Of a stretch of 13,242 bases of DNA, positions 6,310 to 13,242 are shown in pieces (the stretch's first letter is position 1; every line of letters starts with the position of its first letter). The notes under the pieces are model-generated. The model was not told the DNA's origin and ran no database searches. It saw nothing but the letters and a program-made list of their open reading frames with translations. A program made the translations under genes and the position numbers. This DNA is from an uncultured Ardenticatenia bacterium. Its GTDB lineage: Bacteria > Chloroflexota > Anaerolineae > Promineifilales > Promineifilaceae. The stretch is taken from assembly GCA_937858165.1 (NCBI GenBank), contig CALLZA010000813.1:1-13242 (forward strand), written 5' to 3'.

Positions 6310-8295
6310 TTAGTCCGCGGCGAAGAGGAACGCTTCTTCAGCCGTCTCTCCCTCCACCGGTTCCTCCTCAGCCCCCTTGCGCCGGAACTGGCTCATGTAG
6401 AGGTCGGCATAGCGCCCGCCGGCGGCCAGCAGGCTGTCGTGTGTGCCCCGCTCGACCACTTCGCCGCCATCGACGACCAGCACCTGGTCGGCGTGGCGAA
6501 TGGTGCTCAGGCGGTGGGCGATGACAAAGCTCGTCCGTCCGCGGAGCAACTGCTCCAGCGCCCGCTGAATCTCCCGTTCGGTGCGCGTGTCCACGCTGCT
6601 GGTCGCCTCGTCAAGGATAAGGATGCGCGGGTCGATGAGGGCCACGCGGGCGATGGCCAGTAACTGGCGCTGTCCCTGGCTCAGACCCGCGCCGCGCTCG
6701 CCCAGCACCGTCTGATAGCCGTCCGGCAGGCGCTCGATGAACTCATGCGCGTGCGACAGTTGCGCCGCGGCGATGACTTCGTCGTCGCCGGCCTCCGGGC
6801 GGCCGTAGCGGATGTTGTTCATCACCGTGTCGCTAAACAGGAACGTATCCTGTAGCACAATGCCGATCTGTCGCCGCAAGCTTTGTTGCTTTACATCGCG
6901 CACGTCGTGGCCGTCGATGGTGATGCGCCCGGCGGTGACGTCCCAGAAGCGCGGCAGCAGGTTGATGATCGTCGTCTTGCCCGCGCCGGTCGGGCCGACG
7001 ATAGCGACCGTCTGGCCGGGCGTCGCTTCGATGTCGACGCTGCGCAGGACGGGCTCGCCCGGGTTGTACTCCGCCCAGACGTCTTCGTAGACAACGTGGC
7101 CGGCGATGATCGGCAGTTCCGTCGCCGTGGGGCTGTCGACGATCTCCGCCGGCTCATCGAGCAGACCGAAGATGCGCTCCGCCCCGGCCACGGCGCTTTG
7201 CAGCGTGGCCCACTGGGTGGCGATTTGCTGCACCGGGCGGTTGAACTGCTGGGTGTAGCCGATGAAGGTGATGATCAGGCCGACCGAGATGGCCCCGCCC
7301 AACGCGCCGGTGCTGTTGAGCAGCAACAGGCCGCCGACGCCGGCCACGACGGCCAGACTGACATAGCTCAGCGCCTCCAGCGTCGGGCCGAGCGCGCCGG
7401 TATAGGCCTGGGCGCGGATGTTGGCGTCGCGGTTGGCGGCGTTGCTCTCGCGGAAATTCTGGATGTTCTCATCCTCGCGGCTGAACGCCTGTACCTCGCG
7501 CACGGCGGAGATGCTCTCCTGCAAGTCGGCGTTGACGTTGCCGATTTGCTGTCGCGCCCGTCGGAACGCCTTGCGCGCCTGGCCGGAGAACCAGCGCGTG
7601 GCGAAGAACATCAGGGGCAGGGTGACGAGGCTGATCAGGGCGAACGGTGCGTTGAGCCTCACCATCACCCACACGGTCCAGACGATTTGCAGCGCGCCCT
7701 GGAGCACGGAGACCAGGCCGAAGCCGATGACCTGTTGCAACGTATCACTGTCGTTGGTGAAGCGGCTCATCACGTCGCCCGCCTCGTGCTTGGTGAAGTA
7801 GCCGAGCGACAGATGGTGGATGTGGCCGAAGACCCTGGCCTGCAAGTCGCGCAGGACGCGATAGCCGGACAGGCTCATCAGGTAGAACATCAGGCCGCTG
7901 AGGATGGCGCTGCCGACGTAGAGGCCGGCGATGAGCAGGACGATCCCGCCCAGACCGCTGAGCGTCTCGGTCGCCGTGGCATCGAGGCGCGGCGTGGTGT
8001 ACCAGCAGTTGCTGAACGCCTCCTCGCCGCCGGCGGCCAACAGTTCGCTCAGACCCGAGTCCGTTGCGCCGCCCGCTGCGCGCGCCGTTGTAAACGGGGT
8101 GAGGTAGCAGTCCACCGCCTGGCCGGTCAGGTCGGGAATGAGAATTTGCATGTAGGTGCTGCCGATGATGAGCAGAGCCACCAGCAGGAGCGCCCAGCTA
8201 TAGCGGCGGAAGTACTGCCACAGCCGCCCTAGCGTGGCCCCGGCGCTGCGTGGCTTGCTCGTCTCGGCGGCAAATCGTTGCGGATGATCCATCAT
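6310..8295 (-). CDS. Heterodimeric ABC exporter, consensus-site half (BmrD/LmrD/TM288-like)
   Basis: This is a half-transporter of 661 residues with a six-helix ABC exporter membrane domain (about 20-370) and a nucleotide-binding domain. Walker A is GPTGAGKTT (434-442), the Walker B end D562 with catalytic E563 is present, and switch H594 is in AHRLST. Its signature is LSQGQ (538-542) rather than LSGGQ, as expected for the subunit that supplies the signature to the degenerate site of a heterodimer. An enlarged extracellular loop (about 58-112) lies between helices 1 and 2 and has C63 and C97. GGAGAG six bases upstream of the tandem ATG ATG supports the start. It lies 76 bases after its partner in one operon with MarR. 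The likely role is efflux of drugs or lipids; the substrate is unknown. Confidence 0.93.
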   Translation of the reverse strand: MMDHPQRFAAETSKPRSAGATLGRLWQYFRRYSWALLLVALLIIGSTYMQILIPDLTGQAVDCYLTPFTTARAAGGATDSGLSELLAAGGEEAFSNCWYTTPRLDATATETLSGLGGIVLLIAGLYVGSAILSGLMFYLMSLSGYRVLRDLQARVFGHIHHLSLGYFTKHEAGDVMSRFTNDSDTLQQVIGFGLVSVLQGALQIVWTVWVMVRLNAPFALISLVTLPLMFFATRWFSGQARKAFRRARQQIGNVNADLQESISAVREVQAFSREDENIQNFRESNAANRDANIRAQAYTGALGPTLEALSYVSLAVVAGVGGLLLLNSTGALGGAISVGLIITFIGYTQQFNRPVQQIATQWATLQSAVAGAERIFGLLDEPAEIVDSPTATELPIIAGHVVYEDVWAEYNPGEPVLRSVDIEATPGQTVAIVGPTGAGKTTIINLLPRFWDVTAGRITIDGHDVRDVKQQSLRRQIGIVLQDTFLFSDTVMNNIRYGRPEAGDDEVIAAAQLSHAHEFIERLPDGYQTVLGERGAGLSQGQRQLLAIARVALIDPRILILDEATSSVDTRTEREIQRALEQLLRGRTSFVIAHRLSTIRHADQVLVVDGGEVVERGTHDSLLAAGGRYADLYMSQFRRKGAEEEPVEGETAEEAFLFAAD

Positions 8296-8316
8296 AATGT
8301 TCTCTCCGAGCAGGGA

Positions 8317-8368
8317 TCAGGTTCCAGGGGCCAGGGAAGAACGCTCTTCCCTGGCCCCTGGAACCTGA
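8317..8368. repeat. 24-bp perfect hairpin between the two exporter genes
   Basis: Bases 8317-8340 are the exact reverse complement of 8345-8368, with the loop ACGC (8341-8344). The stem begins three bases after the stop codon of the upstream exporter half (8372) and ends about 20 bases before the start of the second (8295). On either transcript strand it would be an extremely stable stem. The CCAGGGGCCAGGG words suggest a dispersed repeat. With no T-run, it may adjust the expression ratio of the two halves or protect the upstream mRNA rather than end transcription. Confidence 0.92.
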
Positions 8369-8371
8369 AAC

Positions 8372-10267
8372 CTAGGCCTTCACGTCCTCCGCCAACTGCG
8401 AATGATAGATATCAGCGTAGACGGGGCTTTCTTCCATCAACTCCTCGTGTGTGCCGCGGGCGACGACGCTACCCTTGTCGAGGACAAGAATCTGGTCGGC
8501 GTTGAGCACGGTACTGATGCGCTGGGCGATGACGAAGCTGGTGCGCCCCTTCATGAGCGTATCGAGCGCCTTCTGAATCTCGTACTCGGTGTTCAGATCG
8601 ACGCTGCTGGTGCTGTCGTCGAGGATGAGGATGTGGGGGTCGAGCAGCAGGGCGCGGGCGATGGCCACACGCTGCTTCTGGCCGCCGCTCAGCGTCGCGC
8701 CGCGCTCGCCGACCGGCGTCTCGTACCCCTGAGGGAAAGCGGTGATGAAGTCGTGGGCGGCGGCCGCCTGGGCGGCGGCGACGATCTCATCGTCGGTGGC
8801 GTTCGGCCGGCCGAAGGCGATGTTGTCGCGGATGGTGCCGCTGAACAGCACCGTCTCTTGCAGGACGATGCCGATGTGCTGCCGCAGGCTCTCTAGCGTC
8901 AGGTCGCGCACGTCGTGGCCGTCGATGAGCACTTGCCCTTCGCTGACGTCGTAGAAGCGCGGGATGAGATTGATGATACTGCTCTTGCCGCTGCCCGTTG
9001 CGCCCAACAGAGCCACGGTCTGGCCCGGTTCGGCGCTGAAGCTGATGTCGTTGAGCACCGGCTCGCTGCCCTGGAAGTAGCGGAAGGTCACGTCGCGGAA
9101 TTCGACTCGCCCTTCGACGGTGCTGACATCGACCGCGCCGGGCTTGTTCTCCACGTCGTTCTTCGTGTCCAGAATCTCGAAGATGCGCTCGGCGCTGGCC
9201 CCGGCCTGGGCCATCAGGGAGATAATGAAGCCCAGTTGGCCCATCGGGATGAAGACGTAGATGAGGTAGAGGCTAAACTTCTGCCACTCCCCCAGCGTCA
9301 GAGTGCCGTTGATGATCTGCCGACCGCCGAAGTAGAGCACGGCCGCCTGACCCAGGTTGGCGATCAGGAAGATGAACGGGAACAGGAAGGAGAAGATGCG
9401 GCTAACCTTGACGCGTTGCTCCAGCAGATGGTCGATGCTGTCGTGGAAGCGTTTCTCCTCGCGAGCTTCGCTGGTGAACGCCTTGACAACCTTCAGCCCG
9501 GCCAGGTTCTCCTGGAGCGTCGTGTTGACGCGGCCGAGGCGCTTCTGCACCTCAACGAACAGCGGCTGGGCGATGGCCCCAAAGCCCATGAAGATAAGCA
9601 GCGCCAGGGGCAGGATGGGCAGCACGACCAGCGTCAGCCGGGCATTGGTCAGCAGCAGAATGATCAGCGTGCCAGCCAGCAGAATGAGGGCTTGCAAGGC
9701 CAGCAACAGCCCTTGGCCGATGAAGACGCGCAGCCGCTCCACATCGTCGGTGGCGCGGATCATCAGCTGGCCGGTGCGATTTTTGTCGTGGTAGCTAAAG
9801 CTGAGGCGCTGAATCTTGGAAAATAGGTCGTTGCGCAGGTCGAAGGCGATGTTCTCCGACAGCGCCTGCGACATGAAGTTCTGGCCAAAGGCGAAGACGC
9901 CGCGGGCCACGGCGAACAGGACAATGGTCAGCGTGGCCATGATCAGCAACCGAGGCGCGTCGTCGAGTTGTGCCTGGGCGGCCGTCAGATCCAGTCCCAG
10001 CTGCTCAGCGGCGATGGTCTGGACGTTGGCCGGTAGCGACAGGATGCCCTGGTTGGTGGCGTTGGCAACGATGGTGTCGATGATGCGCTGCACGAGTTGC
10101 GGCACGACCAGCTGGGCGGCCGTGGCGATGATGAGCGCTAGCGTGGCCCCCAATGTCAGGCGCGGATAGCGCGCTAGGTAGCGCAGACTGCGGCCGAGCG
10201 AGGCCATGTTGGGTTTGCCCATCCGACGTTGCTTTGGCGCGGCGGGCGCTCTACTGGCGAGTTGCAT
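8372..10267 (-). CDS. Heterodimeric ABC exporter, degenerate-site half (BmrC/LmrC/TM287-like)
   Basis: This is a half-transporter of 631 residues: an N-terminal cytoplasmic segment, six-helix membrane domain (about 30-350) and nucleotide-binding domain. Walker A GATGSGKSS (422-430) and a canonical LSGGQ signature (526-530) are present. The catalytic Glu after Walker B is Asp (D550-D551, LILDDSTSSVD) and the switch His is Gln (Q582, IAQRIST). These two changes mark the non-hydrolysing site of heterodimeric exporters. Its own LSGGQ should complete the active site with the Walker motifs of the partner at 6310-8295. GGGAGGA five bases before the ATG is a strong ribosome site, and the start lies 17 bases inside the end of marR, so translation is coupled. 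The substrate is unknown. Confidence 0.94.
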   Translation of the reverse strand: MQLASRAPAAPKQRRMGKPNMASLGRSLRYLARYPRLTLGATLALIIATAAQLVVPQLVQRIIDTIVANATNQGILSLPANVQTIAAEQLGLDLTAAQAQLDDAPRLLIMATLTIVLFAVARGVFAFGQNFMSQALSENIAFDLRNDLFSKIQRLSFSYHDKNRTGQLMIRATDDVERLRVFIGQGLLLALQALILLAGTLIILLLTNARLTLVVLPILPLALLIFMGFGAIAQPLFVEVQKRLGRVNTTLQENLAGLKVVKAFTSEAREEKRFHDSIDHLLEQRVKVSRIFSFLFPFIFLIANLGQAAVLYFGGRQIINGTLTLGEWQKFSLYLIYVFIPMGQLGFIISLMAQAGASAERIFEILDTKNDVENKPGAVDVSTVEGRVEFRDVTFRYFQGSEPVLNDISFSAEPGQTVALLGATGSGKSSIINLIPRFYDVSEGQVLIDGHDVRDLTLESLRQHIGIVLQETVLFSGTIRDNIAFGRPNATDDEIVAAAQAAAAHDFITAFPQGYETPVGERGATLSGGQKQRVAIARALLLDPHILILDDSTSSVDLNTEYEIQKALDTLMKGRTSFVIAQRISTVLNADQILVLDKGSVVARGTHEELMEESPVYADIYHSQLAEDVKA

Positions 10268-10820
10268 GAAGTCCTCCCGATGGTGAGTTCGCCTGTTCCT
10301 TGAAGGTTTGGGCGCAGTGATTGAGTTTCTGTAGCAGGGCGCTAAACGTCTCCATCTCCTCGGGCGTGAACTCGGTGAAGATGGCGTCGGTAAATTGCAT
10401 GTAGCTGTTTGCCTGTTGGCGCACGCGCTGCCGGCCGACGTCCGTCAGGCCGATGTTGAAGCGCCGCCGGTCGCGCTCGTCCAGCCGGCGTTCGATGAGA
10501 CCGTCCTCTTCGAGGCTGCGGATGAGGGCGCTGACCGTGTTGCGACCTGTGCCCTGCTGGTCGCTTATCGCCGACGGGTTCATGCCGTCGTGATTGCCCA
10601 GCCACTCGTCGAAGAGTAGACTCATCAGCACGCGGTACTGGGCCGAAGAGAACCCGGCTTCGTTCAGACTGGTTTCGCCTAGGCGGTACATCTGGTGCGA
10701 CACGCGCCGTAATTGGTCCATGAGACGCATGGCGCGCGGATCGCCGGCGGCGTAGAGCGACTCGGCAAAAGCCAGCAGCTGTTCGGCCCGATCAGGGTCA
10801 TGAGCGTGGTGTGTCCGCAT
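10251..10820 (-). CDS. MarR-family transcriptional regulator
   Basis: This is a 189-residue winged-helix regulator. Helices around VSHQMYRLGETSLNEAGFSSAQYRVLMSLLFDE lead into the DNA-binding part: NPSAISDQQGTGRNTVSALIRSLEEDGLIERRLDERDRRRFNIGLTDVGR, with the MarR-typical wing D-x-R-D-R-R. The dimerisation helices lie at both ends. The start at 10820 has AGGAAG five bases upstream; an in-frame ATG at 10850 lies only seven bases from the -10 and is less likely. It is the first gene of a three-gene operon with the exporter pair and overlaps the next start. By analogy with MarR/exporter operons it is probably an autorepressor released by an exported compound. The ligand is unknown. Confidence 0.93.
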   Translation of the reverse strand: MRTHHAHDPDRAEQLLAFAESLYAAGDPRAMRLMDQLRRVSHQMYRLGETSLNEAGFSSAQYRVLMSLLFDEWLGNHDGMNPSAISDQQGTGRNTVSALIRSLEEDGLIERRLDERDRRRFNIGLTDVGRQRVRQQANSYMQFTDAIFTEFTPEEMETFSALLQKLNHCAQTFKEQANSPSGGLHATRQ

Positions 10821-10850
10821 AATCACTTCCTTCGTCCGCGAAATATGCAA

Positions 10851-10863
10851 GTACGAATTGTAC
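10851..10863. promoter_or_regulatory. Candidate MarR operator overlapping the -10
   Basis: GTACGAATTGTAC is an imperfect palindrome covering the -10 of the marR promoter. A second imperfect palindrome (10867-10882, GACGAACTAATTTGTC, 12 of 16 symmetric) covers the -35 and spacer. MarR-family proteins bind palindromes of this size, and occupancy here would block RNA polymerase. This is an inference from position and symmetry only. Confidence 0.45.
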
Positions 10864-10884
10864 GCCGACGAACTAATTTGTCAA
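10857..10884 (-). promoter_or_regulatory. Sigma-70 type promoter of the marR-exporter operon
   Basis: On the minus strand a perfect -35 TTGACA (10884-10879) and a near-perfect -10 TACAAT (10862-10857) are separated by 16 bases. Transcription would begin near 10850, leaving about a 30-base leader before the start codon at 10820. It is the best promoter in the window. Confidence 0.8.
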
Positions 10885-10916
10885 GGGCGCAGTGGATGTG
10901 AGTTGAACGAGCGCGC

Positions 10917-10944
10917 TTTACAGCCACGGGCTTTTTGCTAGAAT
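10917..10944 (+). promoter_or_regulatory. Extended -10 promoter of the SDR-FAD gene pair
   Basis: TTTACA (10917-10922) and TAGAAT (10939-10944) are 16 bases apart, and TG at 10936-10937 gives an extended -10 (TGCTAGAAT). Transcription would start near 10951, about 70 bases before the SDR start. Its -35 lies about 33 bases from the -35 of the divergent marR promoter, so MarR bound nearby could affect both. Confidence 0.65.
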
Positions 10945-11021
10945 GCATAAGTGGGTCTGGCCGAATCACCGCCGATCCCCGCGCTTGGCCGGCACCGGTT
11001 GGCGCGGCCACAAGGAAACCC

Positions 11022-11801
11022 ATGCCCGATCACACTTCTCCTGTCAATCGCCCCCTGGAGCCGCAGCGCCGGGCCATCGTCGTCGGCGCGTCGTCTGGAC
11101 TGGGGGCGGCCCTGGCCCACCGGCTGGCCGCCCAGGGGTATCGTGTCGCCGCCGTTGCCCGTCGCGAGGCGGAGCTGGCCGCTTTGCGCGACACGGCCGC
11201 GGCCGGTGGTCGCGGGGCCATCTGCCCCTACGTCCACGACGTCACCGAGTATGAGCAGGTGCCACTGCTGTTCGACCAGATCACCCGCGACCTGGGCGGG
11301 CTGGACCTGATCATCTACGTCGCCGCCGTCCAGCCGCCGGTCAAACTGCATGAATACGACTTCGCCAAGGACGAGGCAATGGTGCGCACCAACCTGTTGG
11401 GGGCGATCGCCTGGCTCAATCAGGCCGCCGTCCGCTTTGAGGCGGCACGCGCCGGGCGCATCGTTGGCATCAGTTCCATCGCCGGCGACCGCGGGCGCGT
11501 CGGCAGCCCGGTCTACAACGCCAGCAAGGCCGGTCTCGACACTTACCTGGAGGCGCTGCGCAATCGCCTGTCGCGCCATGGCGTCCGCGTGACCACCATC
11601 AAACCCGGCTTCGTCGACACCGACCTGTTGAAGAACGCGGCGCGCACCTTCTGGGTTGTTTCGCCCGACGAGGCGGCGGCGCGAACACTGGACGCGGTGA
11701 ACCGTGGGCAGCAAGTGGCCTACGTTCCACCGCGCTGGCGACTGGTCAGCCTCGTCGTCCGCGCCCTGCCGTCGGTCATCTTCCGACGGTTGAACTTCTA
11801 G
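11022..11801 (+). CDS. Short-chain dehydrogenase/reductase, DprE2-like
   Basis: This is a classical SDR oxidoreductase (259 residues). The nucleotide-binding motif is GASSGLG (22-28), R47/R48 after strand 2 suggest NADP(H), and the catalytic set is N124, S151/S152, Y165 and K169 (YNASK). The usual NNAG is replaced by YVAAV (99-103). The late motif IKPGFVDTDLL and the C-terminus LVVRALPSVIFRRLNF closely resemble mycobacterial DprE2, the reductase of the decaprenyl-phospho-ribose 2-epimerase. The start at 11022 has AAGGA five bases upstream and is where the family begins; an in-frame TTG at 10935 lies inside the promoter. It is followed after 70 bases by a DprE1-like FAD oxidase. The pair probably performs oxidation then reduction of one sugar. 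The substrate in this organism is unknown. Confidence 0.85.
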   Translation: MPDHTSPVNRPLEPQRRAIVVGASSGLGAALAHRLAAQGYRVAAVARREAELAALRDTAAAGGRGAICPYVHDVTEYEQVPLLFDQITRDLGGLDLIIYVAAVQPPVKLHEYDFAKDEAMVRTNLLGAIAWLNQAAVRFEAARAGRIVGISSIAGDRGRVGSPVYNASKAGLDTYLEALRNRLSRHGVRVTTIKPGFVDTDLLKNAARTFWVVSPDEAAARTLDAVNRGQQVAYVPPRWRLVSLVVRALPSVIFRRLNF

Positions 11802-11810
11802 CGGGCTGCC

Positions 11811-11842
11811 CCGGCCGCGCGGTCGCTTTGCCCGGCGGCCGG
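11811..11842. repeat. GC-rich inverted repeat between the SDR and FAD genes
   Basis: CCGGCCGC (11811-11818) and GCGGCCGG (11835-11842) are perfect complements around a 16-base loop. It fills half of the 70-base spacer. There is no T-run. It could form a modest RNA stem; its function is unknown. Confidence 0.45.
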
Positions 11843-11871
11843 CCACGGTAACCCAATCCAGCGGAAACAAC

Positions 11872-13029
11872 ATGAACCCAATCAAGACCAAACCCACCGG
11901 CGCGCGCCATGAGACCAAGGCACCGCCGGCCAACCTTATGCCCGCTGACCACCTGGAAGAGGTCGGCTCGTGGGGCGGCGTGACGCGCAGTCTCAGCTAC
12001 GTCTATCGCCCGGCGACGGCCGAGGCCTTGCATGAGGTGTTGCTGTTGGCCCGGCGCAGTGGCCGGAGTGTCGGCCTGCGTGGTGGCGGCAACAGTTACG
12101 GCGACGCGGCCATGAACAGCGAGAACGTCATCGTCGATCTGCGGCGCATGAACCGCGTGCTCGACTGGAACCCGGAGACGGGGCGCATCCGCGTCGAGCC
12201 GGGCTTGACATTGGCCCAGTTGTGGCAACACGTCCTGGAAGACGGCTGGTGGCCGCCGGTGGCCACAGGCACGAGCTTCACGACGATGGGCGGCTCGGCG
12301 GCCATGAACGTCCACGGCAAGAACGCCTACAAGGCTGGGCCGATCGGGGATCACATCCTCGAGTTTGATCTGATGCTGGCGTCGGGCGAGACGATCACCT
12401 GTAGCCGGGAGGCCAACAGCGATGTCTTCCACGCCGCGATCGGCGGGTTTGGCATGTTGGGCATTTTCACCAGCCTGACGCTACAGATGAAGCGCATCTA
12501 CTCCGGTCTGCTCGATGTCGAAACGTGCGCGCGCGCCAATCTGGATGAGATGTTCAACTATTTTCACGAGAACACCGACCACTCTGATTACGTCGTCGGC
12601 TGGATTGACTCGCTGGCCGCCGGCAAGGCGCTGGGCCAGGGGGACGTCCATCGTGCCAACTACCTGCCGCCCGGCGCCGATCCCGTCCCGGCGCAGACCA
12701 TGCGACTGGAGAATCAGCATCTCGGCCCCAACCTGTTCGGCATTGTGCCGCGGTCGATCATCTGGGTGTTTATGCAGCCGATGATGAGCGACGTGGGGGT
12801 GCGGTTTGTCAACTTTGGCAAGCACATGCTTGGCAACGTTAGCGGCGTCAAGCGCTACCGGCAGCCGCACGTGCAGTTCCACTTTCTGCTCGACTACGTG
12901 CCTGACTTCAAGCGGGCTTACGGGCAGGGTGGCCTCATTCAGTATCAGCCGTTCATTCCCAAGGAGACGGCCGGCGATGCTTTCCGCGAAATCCTGTCCC
13001 TGTGCCAGCGGCGGGGGCTGCCCAACTAA
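11872..13029 (+). CDS. FAD-linked oxidoreductase, DprE1-like, interrupted by an in-frame stop
   Basis: This is a VAO/FAD_binding_4-type flavoprotein. The FAD domain shows RGGGNSYGD (70-78), VATGTSFTTMGGSAAMNVHGKN (130-151, with the DprE1-like HGKN) and DVFHAAIGGFGMLGIFTSLTLQM. The cap region RAYGQGGLIQYQPFIPKE matches DprE1 RAYGPAGFLQYQFVIPTE as I remember it. DprE1 oxidises the 2'-OH of decaprenyl-phospho-ribose before DprE2 reduces it; the adjacent SDR supports the same partnership. Only 385 residues precede TAA (13027-13029); the family is about 450-460. The frame stays open and homologous after the stop, and the family has an aromatic residue near this position, so TAC/TAT to TAA is likely. 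It may be a sequencing error near the contig end rather than a true pseudogene. The ribosome site is weak (GCGGAAA). Confidence 0.85.
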   Translation: MNPIKTKPTGARHETKAPPANLMPADHLEEVGSWGGVTRSLSYVYRPATAEALHEVLLLARRSGRSVGLRGGGNSYGDAAMNSENVIVDLRRMNRVLDWNPETGRIRVEPGLTLAQLWQHVLEDGWWPPVATGTSFTTMGGSAAMNVHGKNAYKAGPIGDHILEFDLMLASGETITCSREANSDVFHAAIGGFGMLGIFTSLTLQMKRIYSGLLDVETCARANLDEMFNYFHENTDHSDYVVGWIDSLAAGKALGQGDVHRANYLPPGADPVPAQTMRLENQHLGPNLFGIVPRSIIWVFMQPMMSDVGVRFVNFGKHMLGNVSGVKRYRQPHVQFHFLLDYVPDFKRAYGQGGLIQYQPFIPKETAGDAFREILSLCQRRGLPN

Positions 13030-13242
13030 TTGACCCTGCTTAAGAGCCACAAGCCCGACGACTTCCTGATGAGCTATGCGGTTGACGGCTTCTCGCTCGC
13101 GATGGACTTCCGGGTGACAGATTCCCATCGGCAGAGCCCCGCGTGGGTTGGGCGGGGGATGGGCGAGGACGGGCTTGCCGCCCGCGGGCGCCTCTACATC
13201 CCCCAGGATGAAACACCGCGGCGCGCAGTGGCGCACGCCTAC
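13030..13242 (+). pseudogene. Continuation of the DprE1-like gene after the stop, truncated at the window edge
   Basis: Read in the same frame as the upstream part, this gives LTLLKSHKPDDFLMSYAVDGF, then SLAMDFRVTDSH, aligning with the DprE1 substrate domain (FK..GPGN...LSFP..GW...DFP). A noisier stretch rich in G runs follows (about 13130-13200), then GRLYIPQDET...VAHAY where DprE1 has GGRLYTAKDSRTT. The catalytic-region Lys of that motif (K418 in the M. tuberculosis enzyme) reads Gln here. The frame never shifts. The loss of similarity toward the end fits low-quality base calls at a contig edge. The true C-terminus lies outside the window. Confidence 0.7.

Noticed and set aside
6883..8232. 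Plus-strand frame of 449 codons opposite the first exporter gene
   Set aside because: Shadow of the exporter in the antisense frame; no domain, and the minus strand has full ABC motifs.
10938..11933. Minus-strand frame of 331 codons opposite the SDR gene
   Set aside because: Antisense shadow; the SDR on the plus strand has all catalytic motifs and a ribosome site.

Overview
The window looks like one whole assembled contig from a GC-rich bacterium, most likely a member of the Chloroflexota (Anaerolineae-type). That placement is an inference. It rests on the high GC content of everything after about base 350, the Glu/Pro/Thr-rich linker behind the lipobox of the binding protein (a style common in Chloroflexota lipoproteins), and the many different intergenic palindromes. 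No rRNA, tRNA, CRISPR array, transposase or phage gene was seen.

Layout. Bases 1-215 are not genomic: a T-rich low-quality stretch is followed by a complete Illumina Nextera P7/i7 adapter (150-215). Bases 216-480 hold two hairpins and the leader of the first operon. Bases 481-6253 (+) are a five-gene ABC importer operon of the branched-chain amino acid/urea (HAAT) type: lipoprotein binding protein, LivG-like ATPase, LivF-like ATPase, an unusually long LivH-like permease, and LivM-like permease. A GC-rich inverted repeat (6261-6300) separates it from a convergent operon on the minus strand (10820 down to 6310): a MarR-family regulator, then two half-size ABC exporters that form a textbook heterodimer with one degenerate and one consensus ATP site. 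Divergent from the MarR gene, and driven by its own extended -10 promoter, is an SDR gene (11022-11801) followed by an FAD-linked oxidoreductase (from 11872). These two resemble the DprE2/DprE1 pair that epimerises decaprenyl-phospho-ribose in Actinobacteria. The FAD gene is interrupted by an in-frame TAA at 13027, yet homologous protein continues in the same frame to the right edge.

How the parts work together. The liv-type operon makes a complete importer: a lipid-anchored receptor, two membrane subunits and two ATPases. The marR-ABC-ABC operon is a self-contained, probably drug- or lipid-responsive efflux module; the MarR protein probably binds palindromes overlapping its own promoter. The SDR/FAD pair probably carries out a two-step oxidation/reduction (epimerisation) on a polyprenyl-linked or other sugar.

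The main surprises are assembly artefacts at both ends, a LivH with a large extra membrane insert, a UrtD-like altered signature in the LivG subunit, and a different palindromic element in nearly every spacer, including a 24-bp perfect stem between the two exporter genes and a 19-bp perfect inverted repeat just before livG. I found no convincing wholly undescribed system.
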